A stretch of 64,000 bases of DNA, from NCBI RefSeq assembly GCF_964340395.1, contig NC_135570.1, positions 12,706,822-12,770,821 of the forward strand. The letters are read 5' to 3'. The DNA comes from Glandiceps talaboti (lineage: Eukaryota; Hemichordata; Enteropneusta; Spengelidae). The number at the start of each line of letters is the position of its first letter. Within the stretch, counting starts at the first letter, position 1. Under the pieces are notes generated by a model, which did not search any database, was not told where the DNA came from, and saw nothing but the letters and a program-made list of their open reading frames with translations. Shown here in pieces: positions 12,073 through 23,432 of this stretch. A program made the translations under genes and the position numbers.

Positions 12073-12350
12073 AATGATCTTGGACATAGGTCGTCTTCTT
12101 TACTCATGTTACTTATCAGGAGTTACCATGAGTATGAATCTAAGACCAGACTAAAAATCAGACTCACATTGGAAGAACATATGATTATGAATCAAATCTC
12201 CTAATTATGAGGCTGGAACTGGGGCTCAATATATTAGAAGAGTCTGTCTCATTAAGTATCTTCAATATGTGAACATGAATCTGAATCTGAGACTAGATTT
12301 ATACTCTATCTTGGTAAGAACATCAGTCCTAAATTTCAGTAATATTTTTT

Positions 12351-13856
12351 GACCGGTCGTATGGTCGTGGCAAGTATTTTTTCCAATAACTTTTCTCCCC
12401 GGTCGTATGGTCGTGACAAATATTTTTTTTCACTGTCTTTTCTCCACGACCGGTCGTATGGTCGTGGCATGTATTTTTTCCAATGACTTTTCTCCACGAC
12501 CGGTCGTATGGTCGTGGCATGTATTTTTTCCAATGACTTTTCTCCACGACCGGTCGTATGGTCGTGGCATGTATTTTTTCCAATGACTTTTCTCCACGAC
12601 CGGTCGTATGGTCGTGGCATGTATTTTTTCACCATCTTTTCTCCACGACCGGTCGTATGGTCGTGGCATGTGTTTTTTCACCATCTTTTCTCCACGACCG
12701 GTCGTATGGTCGTGGCATGTATTTTTTCCAATGACTTTTCTCCACGACCGGTCGTATGGTCGTGGCATGTATTTTTTCCAATGACTTTTCTCCACGACCG
12801 GTCGTATGGTCGTGGCATGTATTTTTTCCAATGACTTTTCTCCACGACCGGTCGTATGGTCGTGGCATGTATTTTTTCCAATGACTTTTCTCCACGACCG
12901 GTCGTATGGTCGTGGCATGTATTTTTTCGCCATCTTTTCTCCACGACCGGTCGTATGGTCGTGGCATGTATTTTTTCCAATGACTTTTCTCCACGACCGG
13001 TCGTATGGTCGTGGCATGTATTTTTTCACCATCTTTTCTCCACGACCGGTCGTATGGTCGTGGCATGTGTTTTTTCACCATCTTTTCTCCACGACCGGTC
13101 GTATGGTCGTGGCATGTATTTTTTCCAATGACTTTTCTCCACGACCGGTCGTATGGTCGTGGCATGTATTTTTTCCAATGACTTTTCTCCACGACCGGTC
13201 GTATGGTCGTGGCATGTATTTTTTCACCATCTTTTCTCCACGACCGGTCGTATGGTCGTGGCATGTGTTTTTTCACCATCTTTTCTCCACGACCGGTCGT
13301 ATGGTCGTGGCATGTATTTTTTCCAATGACTTTTCTCCACGACCGGTCGTATGGTCGTGGCATGTATTTTTTCACCATCTTTTCTCCACGACCGGTCGTA
13401 TGGTCGTGGCATGTGTTTTTTCACCATCTTTTCTCCACGACCGGTCGTATGGTCGTGGCATGTATTTTTTCCAATGAATTTTCTCCACGACCGGTCGTAT
13501 GGTCGTGGCATGTATTTTTTCACCATCTTTTCTCCACGACCGGTCGTATGGTCGTGGCATGTGTTTTTTCACCATCTTTTCTCCACGACCGGTCGTATGG
13601 TCGTGGCATGTATTTTTTCACCATCTTTTCTCCACGACCGGTCGTATGGTCGTGGCATGTATTTTTTCCAATAACTTTTCTCCACGACCGGTCGTATGGT
13701 CGTGGCATGTGTTTTTTCACCATCTTTTCTCCACGACCGGTCGTATGGTCGTGGCATGTATTATTTCACCGTCTTTTCTCCACGACCGGTCGTATGGTCG
13801 TGGCATGTATTTTTTCCAATGACTTTTCTCCACGACCGGTCGTATGGTCGTGGCAT
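12351..13856 (+). repeat. Left 49/50-bp array, about 30 units plus a partial unit
   Basis: Each unit begins CCACGACCGGTCGTATGG then TCGTGGCATGTATTTTTT. It ends either in CCAATGACTTTTCT (type A, 50 bp) or CACCATCTTTTCT (type B, 49 bp, with GTA or GTG sub-types). Units contain the perfect palindrome ACGACCGGTCGT and three copies of GGTCGTGG or its complement, giving four CpGs per unit. A run of A-B-Bg trimers (148 bp) occupies about 13300-13600. Edge units at 12351-12440 are degenerate. Long open frames on both strands result from the mixture of 49- and 50-bp units and are not genes. Confidence 0.97.
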
Positions 13857-16544
13857 CCATTTTGGGCCAAGCGACGTAATATTGGCCCTAATTTTACATA
13901 AGTCATAAGTATGATTGAAGTTTAGGATGATCGAGAATAGCTGACAAGTGTATACGGACTTTGATCGATACTTGTACACCTTTGCCAACACCTTCGCCAC
14001 CTCTTACTATAAGAAACGTAATTCATTTGTTTTAGTTCGCAAGAGGAAATGGGAACATGAACGATTTGTCCTATTGCAACGCTTACTATTTCATGCACCA
14101 TTTACATCGTCATTGGTATGCAAACTAAACTAGCAAAATTCATTCAAAGTTTAAAGCGTTTTATTAACTCTGCAAAACATTCTTTCAACGGGAAATTGTA
14201 TTTACCAGTCTTCGTGCTTTCTATAGAGTCTTCACGCTGTTTCTGTGGTTTCATTCGCCCGTTTCCGCATATCGACACTCAGTTACTTAAAACAGGCACT
14301 GCACAATGACCTTGACTGCTTTCACGTGTTTCAAATATCACGTGAAAAAATGTACAAATCTCTCCAAAAAAACTAAAACCATTGCTGAATAATTAATTTT
14401 GACGATCGGTCTTTTTGTTTTCACCTCATTAAATGGACACAGGCTGTCGTCGAGACCTGAGTTGACCTCAAATGCGTGACATCGCACCGGTAATTTCCGG
14501 ATTGTCGTTCGTGTAAGTTTTACGATATGTCGGGCCCACCCCCAACATGACATGCAGCACGGCCTAGCTTTGAACCTTTTTGACAACTCCTTTTCCACAT
14601 AAATTCTGTTAAAATCAATTAGGGTGACGACCATACAAGAGTCACATGACATGTCGTACACACAGTGTTGTTTATCTCTCTGCTGTTCGATGTGTCCCAA
14701 GAGCGAACCCGTGTCGACTTTGGATTCAAAAAAATGTTACGTATAAATCCGAGAAATTTTAGGTACATGTTCATGTAAGTAATTTTAGTAATGTAACAAG
14801 TAGAAAGTCCGAGCCCGGGCCGATTCCAGTTCGTCGAATACTACACGATCATTCTGGTCGTGACAACTACCGCCAAAGGAAGTCTCTATCAATTTGAGAA
14901 ATTCGGCAAAAAGACTTCTTTTTAGGTGTTGATGAATCCATAATAAAATAAGGTTTTTATAGCAATCACATGGTTGTTTTTGTCACTCATTTATTGCTGA
15001 ACATTCCATTCAGGCGATGCCATCTTGTGCTGGATAATACTTCACGTACTCCAGTTGTGTTCCAAACCGAAGGTGTCGGCCTACAAAGCATGTAACTTGC
15101 AAAATTTAACCTGGAGGTCAAGATTCCAGTTCGCAGCTGTGGGTAATGGACATTGAACCGATTCAAGGTCAAGTTCGATTCGGTTTTAAGTCGGTTTTTC
15201 CTGTCCTAACTACGACAAGTTAAACCTGTTCCGAACCGATTTACTTTGAACCGAATCGAACCCCCCCCCCCCCCCCCAGGTAGTTTCGAACCGATTTAAG
15301 GGATTCGATTCGAATCGAAACAGGTTCAGAATTTAGGTCGGGACACAGGGTTACTATCTTGATGCCGAAAGGGGTGTTCTCAATAGGGGGGTTACATGTA
15401 TTCTGATTAAATCTCATATCAACGAGTTCTGTGTTAAACGTTATGTCGAAAGTTTTTTCCGTCGTTTATGTCTTATCAGGAACACCTTATTTTTAGTTCG
15501 TATAAAGGGATCTTACCTGATTTATATATAAACACTTTATTGATGATAATGTTGGTGCAGCTTCACTCAAACTTGCGGAATATGTAACTTCAATCCTGCT
15601 ATTCAGTATACTTACATGTATGATATTCTGAACTATCAATTTCCTTGTCATCTTTCTTAGGATTGATGGTCATGATATAGCTACATCTGTTAATACTAAA
15701 CCTACAGATTCACATTTATATTTGCAGTATGGTTCATCACATCCTAATAAATGTAAAGATTTCATTCTCTTTGTCTACGTCGTATAATATTTGTAGTAGT
15801 GATTTGGATTTCAGGGATAGCCCTGCTAAATTTTTCCACGTACTTCCACCAACGTGTATCCAGTGTCGGTTACCAATGCGGCTTTAAAGGTGTCTTCTTT
15901 GTCTAGGAAGCTTGTATCAAATCACATGATCAGAAGATCAGAATAGTATTAGGAACATAATAAGGACTTACGTTCTAATAGGATAATTTCCTGACGCACC
16001 TTTAACAGCTTGGCGTGGTGATACCAATCTTAGAAATACGGTGGTCCGACACATAACAACATGGATTGGAAGTTAATGCTGGTTCATTTCCATGACATAG
16101 TACTCGATGTGGTATATGTCGTTTCATTATTAATACTATAATCGTGCATTTGGCCCTAAGAACAGCGTGGCTGTTACGACAGTAGCTTTACTTGTATTAG
16201 TACTACAGACCCTTTTCATCAAATTTCCATCCTATGAATTCATAATTTTTAAAAAAACCATCCTGATAACATATTTCATTCCATATTTCATATCTAAACT
16301 ATTTATTCAAGTGCAATGTATGTATGTACTACAAATTTGGGCAGGCGCTGGTATATTTTGTTTGACGATTTAAACCCCTCCCCCCATTCCACATACACGC
16401 ACATAAAAAGTAAAATAATATGAAATAAAATAAAACGTGAGTTTTCACATAGATTTAATGTATCCAGGTACAACCCTAACAGTTACACGTTCTCTAAGCC
16501 ATCCTGCAGATCTGTCAATGTGTACTGTGCAAATTAATACACAA
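13857..16544. other. Left inner spacer of the foldback element
   Basis: Non-repetitive sequence between the left array and the central array. It starts with CCATTTTGGGCC (13856-13868), an 11-bp echo of the element's terminal GGCCCAAAATG in inverted orientation. CpG content is higher at about 14400-15340. An open frame at 14338-14700 (minus) has no recognisable domain. A poly-C tract is at 15261-15277. Confidence 0.4.
15130..15335. repeat. Cluster of GAACCGAT/ATCGGTTC motifs around a C17 tract
   Basis: GAACCGATT, TTCGATTCGGTT, CCGAACCGATTTA, GAACCGAATCGAA and TTCGAACCGATTTAAG followed by TTCGATTCGAATCGAA occur within 200 bp in both orientations. The copies pair with one another as short inverted repeats. 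It could be a degraded minisatellite. The origin is unknown. Confidence 0.55.
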
Positions 16545-19160
16545 TGAGCAATATTTTTAGATCGTCTAAATAGTGGATACTAGTACTTTATAAAGTTTAG
16601 TATAAAATGTAGAACGATATTTAGATCGTTTAAATAGTGGATAGTTTATCAAGTTCAGATAACGATATTTAGATAGTCTAAATATAAAATGTAGAGCGAT
16701 ATTTAGATCGTCTAAATAGTCGATAGTTTATAAAGTTTAGATAACGATATTTAGATCGTCTAAATATAAAATCTAGAACGATGTTTAGATCGTCTAAATG
16801 TAAAGTGTAGAGCGATATTTAGATCGTATAAATAGTGGATACTTTATAAAAGTTTAGATAACGATATTTAGATCGTCTAAATGTAAAATGTAGAGCGATA
16901 TTCAGATCGTATGAATAGTCGATAGTTTATAAAAGTTTAGACGATATTTAGATCGTCTAAATATAAAATGTAGAGCGATATTTAGATCGTATAAATAGTG
17001 GATAGTTTATCAAGTTTAGACGATATTTAGATCGTCTAAATATAAAATGTAGAGCGATATTTAGATCGTATAAATAGTCGATAGTTTATAAAGTTTAGAT
17101 AACGATATTTAGATCGTCTAAATATTTAGACGATCTAAATATCGTCTAAACTTGATAAACTATCCACTATTTATACGATCTAAATATCGCTCTACATTTT
17201 ATATTTAGACGATCTAAATATCGTTATCTAAACTTTATAAACTATTGACTATTTAGACGATCTAAATATCGCTCTACATTTTATATTTATATAAAATATA
17301 GAACGATGTTTAGATCGTCTAAATGTAAAATGTAGAGCGATATTTAGATCGTATAAATAGTGGATACTTTATAAAAGTTTAGATAACGATATTTAGATCG
17401 TCTAAATGTAAAATGTAGAGCGATATTTAGATCGTCTAAATATAAAATGTAGAACGATATTTAGATCGTTTAAATAGTCGATAGTTTATCAAGTTTAGAC
17501 GATATTTAGATAGTCTAAATGTAAAATGTAGAGCGATGTTCAGATCGTATAAATAGTGGATACTTTATAAAAGTTCAGATAACGATATTTAGATCGTCTA
17601 AATATAAAATGTAGAGCGATATTTAGATCGTCTAAATATAAAATGTAGAGCGATATTTAGATCGTATGAATAGTCGATAGTTTTCAGTATAAAGTTTAGA
17701 TAACGATATTTAGATCGTCTAAATATAAAATGTAGAGCGATATTTAGATCGTCTAAATATAAAATATAGAACGATGTTTAGATCGTCTAAATGTAAAATG
17801 TAGAACGATGTTTAGATCGTTTAAATAGTGGATACTTTATAAAAGTTTAGATAACGATATTTATATCGTCTAAATATAAAATGTAGAACGATGTTTAGAT
17901 CGTTTAAATGTAAAATGTAGAGCGATATTTAGATCGTCTAAATATAAAATATAGAACGATATTTAGATCGTCTAAATGTAAAATGTAGAGCGATATTTAG
18001 ATCGTCTAAATATAAAATATAGAACGATGTTTAGATCGTCTAAATGTAAAATGTAGAACGATGTTTAGATCGTTTAAATAGTGGATACTTTATAAAAGTT
18101 TAGATAACGATATTTATATCGTCTAAATATAAAATGTAGAACGATGTTTAGATCGTTTAAATAGTGGATAGTTTATCAAGTTCAGATAACGATATTTAGA
18201 TTGTCTAAATATAAAATATAGAGCGATATTTAGATCGTATAAATAGTGGATACTTTATAAAAGTTTAGATAACGATATTTAGATCGTCTAAATATAAAAT
18301 GTAGAACGATATTTAGATCGTCTAAATGTAAAATGTAGAGCGATATTTAGATCGTCTAAATATAAAATATAGAACGATGTTTAGATCGTCTAAATGTAAA
18401 ATGTAGAACGATGTTTAGATCGTTTAAATATAAAATATAGAACGATGTTTAGATCGTCTAAATATAAAATATAGAACGATGTTTAGATCGTCTAAATGTA
18501 AAATGTAGAGCGATATTTAGATCGTATAAATAGTGGATACTTTATAAAAGTTTAGATAACGATATTTAGATCGTCTAAATATAAAATGTAGAACGATATT
18601 TAGATCGTTTAAATGTAAAATGTAGAGCGATATTTAGATCGTCTAAATATAAAATATAGAACGATATTTAGATCGTCTAAATGTAAAATGTAGAGCGATA
18701 TTTAGATCGTCTAAATATAAAATATAGAACGATGTTTAGATCGTCTAAATGTAAAATGTAGAACGATGTTTAGATCGTTTAAATAGTGGATACTTTATAA
18801 AAGTTTAGATAACGATATTTATATCGTCTAAATATAAAATGTAGAACGATGTTTAGATCGTTTAAATAGTGGATAGTTTATCAAGTTCAGATAACGATAT
18901 TTAGATTGTCTAAATATAAAATATAGAGCGATATTTAGATCGTATAAATAGTCGATAGTTTATAAAGTTTAGATAACGATATTTAGATCGTCTAAATGTA
19001 AAATGTAGAACGATATTTAGATCGTCTAAATATAAAATGTAGAACGATATAGATCGTCTAAATAGTGGATGGTTTATAAAGTTTAGATAACGATATTTAG
19101 ATCGTCTGTAGAACGATATTTAGATCGTATATATAGTGGATAGTTTATAAAGTTTTAGAT
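16545..19160 (+). repeat. Central AT-rich array built on TTTAGATCGTCTAAA
   Basis: About 2.6 kb of imperfect tandem repeat. Basic monomers of about 35 bp run ACGATATTTAGATCGTCTAA then ATATAAAATGTAG. They alternate with longer units containing ATAGTGGATACTTTATAAAA followed by GTTTAGATA, giving a compound period of about 83 bp. The TTTAGA-TCG-TCTAAA core is an inverted repeat. The right edge decays into TTTAGATTTAGA-like sequence at 19160-19280. No ORF is present. Confidence 0.95.
17124..17289 (-). repeat. Inverted block inside the central array
   Basis: At 17117-17130 (TCTAAATATTTAGA) the array reverses orientation: units run as reverse complement until about 17289 (ATTTATATAAAT junction), then the original direction resumes. 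The block corresponds to roughly two compound units. Confidence 0.85.
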
Positions 19161-19548
19161 TTAGAGTAAGATCATAATGGTTAACTTAGCTTTCTAATTT
19201 CTAACTTAAAAACTTTAGATTTAGATTTAGACACTTCTAATTTATCTTTCTAAACTTCTAGCTAAACTTTCTAAACTGGCTAATACACAATTCCGCACCT
19301 TGCTGCAGTATACTTAACATTTTAGAAGCGTCATGTCATCTCATCGTGGACGTATACAGAATCAAAAATATAAATTAGATCAAAGGCAAATTAAGTTCAA
19401 ACTGACATTTTAAGATACACAAATATTTGCATATTAAAAGGAATCGTGAAAAACCACATCACGTATTCAAAAATGGTATTTAAAATGGGGGCTACGATCG
19501 TACAAAGGTCGTGGGGGAAAGAGTGCAAAAATATTTCTTCATCACTGT
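19161..19548. other. Right inner spacer of the foldback element
   Basis: Short spacer between the central array and the right array. It contains decayed array sequence and a lone ACGATCGTAC-like palindrome near 19493. It shows no clear similarity to the 2.7-kb left spacer, so the element is asymmetric inside its arms. Confidence 0.4.
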
Positions 19549-20460
19549 CCCATGGTCGTGGAAAAAAGACAGTAAAGAAATACATACCACGACCATACGA
19601 CCGGTCGTGGAGAAAAGACAGTGAAAAAATACATGCCACGACCATACGACCGGTCGTAGAGAAAACTCATTGGAAAAAATACATACCACGACCATACGAC
19701 CGGTCGTGGAGAAAAGACAGTGAAAAAATACATGCCACGACCATACGACCGGTCGTGGAGAAAAGTCATTGGAAAAAATACATGCCACGACCATACGACC
19801 GGTCGTGGAGAAAAGATGGTGAAAAAACACATGCCACGACCATACGACCGGTCGTGGAGAAAAGATGGTGAAAAAACACATGCCACGACCATACGACCGG
19901 TCGTGGAGAAAAGTCATTGGAAAAAATACATGCCACGACCATACGACCGGTCGTGGAGAAAAGATGGTGAAAAAACACATGCCACGACCATACGACCGGT
20001 CGTGGAGAAAAGTCATTGGAAAAAATACATGCCACGACCATACGACCGGTCGTGGAGAAAAGATGGTGAAAAAACACATGCCACGACCATACGACCGGTC
20101 GTGGAGAAAAGTCATTGGAAAAAATACATGCCACGACCATACGACCGGTCGTGGAGAAAAGATGGTGAAAAAATACATGCCACGACCATACGACCGGTCG
20201 TGGAGAAAAGATGGTGAAAAAACACATGCCACGACCATACGACCGGTCGTGGAGAAAAGATGGTGAAAAAATACATGCCACGACCATACGACCGGTCGTG
20301 GAGAAAATTCATTGGAAAAAATACATGCCACGACCATACGACCGGTCGTGGAGAAAAGTCATTGGAAAAAATACATGCCACGACCATACGACCGGTCGTG
20401 GAGAAAAGACAGTGATAAAATACATATCACGAACAACATAAGCTTACGACCGGTCGTGGA
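19549..20460 (-). repeat. Right 49/50-bp array in inverted orientation, about 17 units
   Basis: Same unit as the left array, read on the minus strand. Spacers in plus orientation are AGAAAAGTCATTGG (type A), AGAAAAGATGGTG (type B) and AGAAAAGACAGTG (type C). Types A and B alternate as a dimer (99 bp) at about 19900-20150, unlike the trimer on the left, so the two arms have been homogenised separately. Units at both edges (19549-19640 and 20401-20460) are degenerate. Confidence 0.97.
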
Positions 20461-20500
20461 GAAGATAGAATAAATTTATTGTTTATTGTCCGAGGTCAAA

Positions 20501-20632
20501 CGAACATCCGGGTATTTATTACTATAGCCCTGTGTATTATATGATACTAAACATCCACGACCGAAATTTGGTCGTACGACCGGTCGTGTAGCGTAGGCAT
20601 TGAAAACAGTGGTTCATTTTGGGCCGCATATG
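20501..20632 (-). repeat. Right terminal inverted repeat of the foldback element
   Basis: Reverse complement counterpart of 11936-12072, ending CAGTGGTTCATTTTGGGCCG then CATATG. The putative 8-bp duplication TGTACTAC follows directly at 20633-20640. Confidence 0.7.
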
Positions 20633-20640
20633 TGTACTAC
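20633..20640 (+). repeat. Putative 8-bp target-site duplication, right
   Basis: TGTACTAC, identical to 11928-11935 and in the same orientation. Confidence 0.55.
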
Positions 20641-23400
20641 AGTATGTGTATATAGTGCTGTGCATAAGATGACATATGGACACCCACTTCGCTTTGTCTT
20701 TACGGGAAGCCTTGTTCAGAACTTTGTCCACTGACAAATCTCAAAACCAATGAAAACTTTCAAATTTAATGTAAAATTACACAATAATACCACTATCATA
20801 TCTGTAGTAATTTTTAGTCCAGTTTTCATAGAATACCATTTTCAGATTAAACCCATTAGTACATTTATTTTTATCTTTCAATTCACTCATATTAAAATAT
20901 ATACATACGGAATATACTTCTGAAGGGGAGAAGTAGGGAAGCATGAGATATAATATATGCATTACTCATATACATAAATTTGCATAGCTCATTCATATGT
21001 AAATGTAGTCAAGACATTTTCACTGAGACTCTGAGAGTGAGAGGGACATGGCATGACACCATTACAGCGATTGGTCATTTGTCATAATCATTACCAAGAC
21101 AGGTTAGATCTAAACATGCCTCACAGAAGGAACATTTTTCAAATCATGAATTTTGTTTTCATAAAATTATACACATTAGGGATTATTTCAGGATGGCCAT
21201 AGATTTAAAATCTACACAAGTCTGCCTTTTTTCATATATGGTCCCAATCAGCAGGAAACTTAATATGATAGACAAATTTTCTCCGGCTTTTCAAACAACC
21301 TTTGCAATACCATTTAAAAACTACATGTATAGCACACCTGGTGTACATTGTTGACGTCATTTCAAAGGACTTTTTTTGTAGATATTTCCACAGCTTCCTT
21401 TGAAGGTCAAAATACTGTACTTGTCAATACAGAGAATCAACAATATTAGTTTTATAACAGCAATACATGTTGTATGACCTACTCAACAAGCATTGCCAAT
21501 GTCAATTACATGTAAACAAACATTTCTCTAACTGTATGATGTTCTCATTTACTGTACGTTGAGAGGTAAAAGTACAATACTGCAGTGAGGTAAAGGAATG
21601 TATCCCCTCCCCTAAAGCCCCCCCCCCCCCTCTCGTTTATCCGAGCACAAGTCAATTTATGTTACAAAAGTACAAGTATAACTGAGGAATATGTTTTCAA
21701 AAACTTTTCACTGAACACAAAAATTAGATGATTTGTGTGGAATAAATTTTCACTGGTTTATGAAGATATGCAAGGAAACTACATGTACAAGTCAGGAAAT
21801 TTTCATTGTGACTATATTTGCAATCAAAAGCATTCATTGAAAATGATGAAAATCAAATTAGTATTTCCCTGTATATATTTACAATACCTATCTAGATAAA
21901 ATCTGCCATTCAGTCTTCAATTAAATTACTAACAGATAGTAACTCCTTCAAATATTACAGTGTAAAAATCATTTTTTAACAATTACTTCATGTCATAAGT
22001 GACGTCAAAAACATGAAAACAAATAGCTAAATATCCAATATCCTGATTGACATAGTAAGCAAACTAAATTATGTATCTCATGCCTTACTTTACCACTTTT
22101 TCAAACTTTCTAAAATCTTGTAAAATAGGTATTGAATGAGATACTAAGCATTTGACAAATATTTAGAGTTAGTAAAGGTATGTTTACTTCTACCCAATCT
22201 GTTCTCAGTTAGTTAAAATTCAAATTTCAAGACTTTGAATTTTACCAATAATGATAATAAATGTGTCTTCTCCATTAAACAATTAATATAACAAATATTT
22301 TTAATTGAATTATTCAAAGATAAATCTAAGTATTTCTGGCAATTCTTTTAATCTTTCTTTCTAGTATAATAGTACCCAATTTCATCATTCCTGGTCTTCG
22401 TCCTGTTTGCATATGTAGTATCAATGACTCTGTTACAACTATTGTCCCTCCATTTTGCAAATAAAACAGAGATAAGCTCTGTCAGACCAAGTCTGTCAAC
22501 AAAGCTGTCCATACCTCAGACTGTGTATATGTATAAAATGGTTACTGCCACTGCCTGGTGCCGATGCTACTTACACATGACACATAACATCCACCTTTTT
22601 TTTAAATTAAGAACAACACTTTCATGTCCATCCTTCTCATATCAAAATAACCATTCACTAACAATTATAATGACTGACCAAACACCCCCAGATACAGTGA
22701 AACAAAGCTGTATTTCTTCAAAATGACCTTTGCCACTTCCTGGCATACTGATGTTTAGTTTTACCAGCACTGTCCATTCACTTGGTCAGGTGTATTCAGC
22801 CCTATCTTATATATTGTCATTAATTACCTTTAAATTACAAAAATAAATTCTCCTTTCGTTCAATTTTTAATCCAAGTTGAAGTGTGGCATATAATAAAAA
22901 CACGAAATTTCTACATGAATGACCATATTCGTGTGTTATATGTATGTTCTGCCTATGGATGTATCGGTATTTGCTAACAGATGTGTCAGTGCTAGACGAG
23001 AGGGGGGGACAACTCCCGGGGACAACTCCGTGCAATTCGAGTTACCGCAATGCGACCACTAACCGTGACATTTTTGGGTCATTCTGCGAAGAAAGATAGT
23101 CAACTTGACCCACTAGATCTGAGTTTAAATGTATGGAAATATAACGCTACAACTTTCATATATTAACGTTCCATTTACACCTGGAAAGTCCAGTAACAAT
23201 ACTGAAACACGTTAGAGATCAAAGACGTGCCGAGAGTGGAGCTAGGCAACACAAAATATTGCAATAACAAAATTGATGGTTGCGTGTGAAAACTTATATT
23301 CGGACTTGCCGTCGTGTTTGGTGAATCGGCATTCTATGTTTGAGTTCAAATACAAATGAGTTGTAGTGTACTGTGTGTGTGCACTGTAGGATTTGTACGA
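20641..23400. other. Probable intron of the CARD gene; no exon seen
   Basis: AT-rich sequence downstream (minus sense) of the CARD exon. I could not find a second exon with caspase or other domain motifs. A C13 tract lies at 21618-21630. Confidence 0.4.
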
Positions 23401-23432
23401 TGGGTGAACCCATCACTGGGCGCTGAACTTAC

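Larger units (their letters stand above)
11936..20632. mobile_element. Giant foldback-type element with palindromic tandem arrays in inverted arms
   Basis: The two ends are inverted repeats: 11936-12072 matches the reverse complement of 20501-20632 (shared blocks CGGCCCAAAATGAACCACTG, TTTTCAATGCCTA, CACGACCGGTCGTACGACCA and AAATACCCGGATGTTCG). Inside each arm is a 49/50-bp tandem array in opposite orientation, at 12351-13856 and 19549-20460. A further AT-rich array with a different palindromic motif lies at 16545-19160. An 8-bp direct repeat flanks the whole. No transposase ORF is seen, so it would be non-autonomous. Long tandem-repeat arms with 8-bp duplications are known from foldback elements, including sea urchin TU elements; assignment here is inference from architecture. 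An alternative is two separate array-bearing elements inserted in opposite orientation. Confidence 0.65.

Noticed and set aside
12430-13901. Long open frames (up to about 250 codons) on both strands of the left 49/50-bp array
   Set aside because: They arise from stop-free repeat units of 49 and 50 bp, appear in several frames on both strands, and have no start context or domain. They are repeat artefacts, as are the equivalents in the right array.
14338-14700. 120-codon minus-strand open frame as a transposase remnant
   Set aside because: No recognisable catalytic or zinc-finger motif and no exon signals. I cannot support a function.
12351-20460. CRISPR array
   Set aside because: The units are 49/50-bp tandem repeats without unique spacers, palindromic throughout, and in a eukaryotic sequence.
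20608-20626. CAGTGGTTCATTTTGGG as the start of an ordinary hAT transposon pointing outward
   Set aside because: The motif resembles some hAT ends, but it faces out of the element at both sides and the 8-bp direct repeats lie beyond it. The inward reading as part of the terminal inverted repeat fits better.
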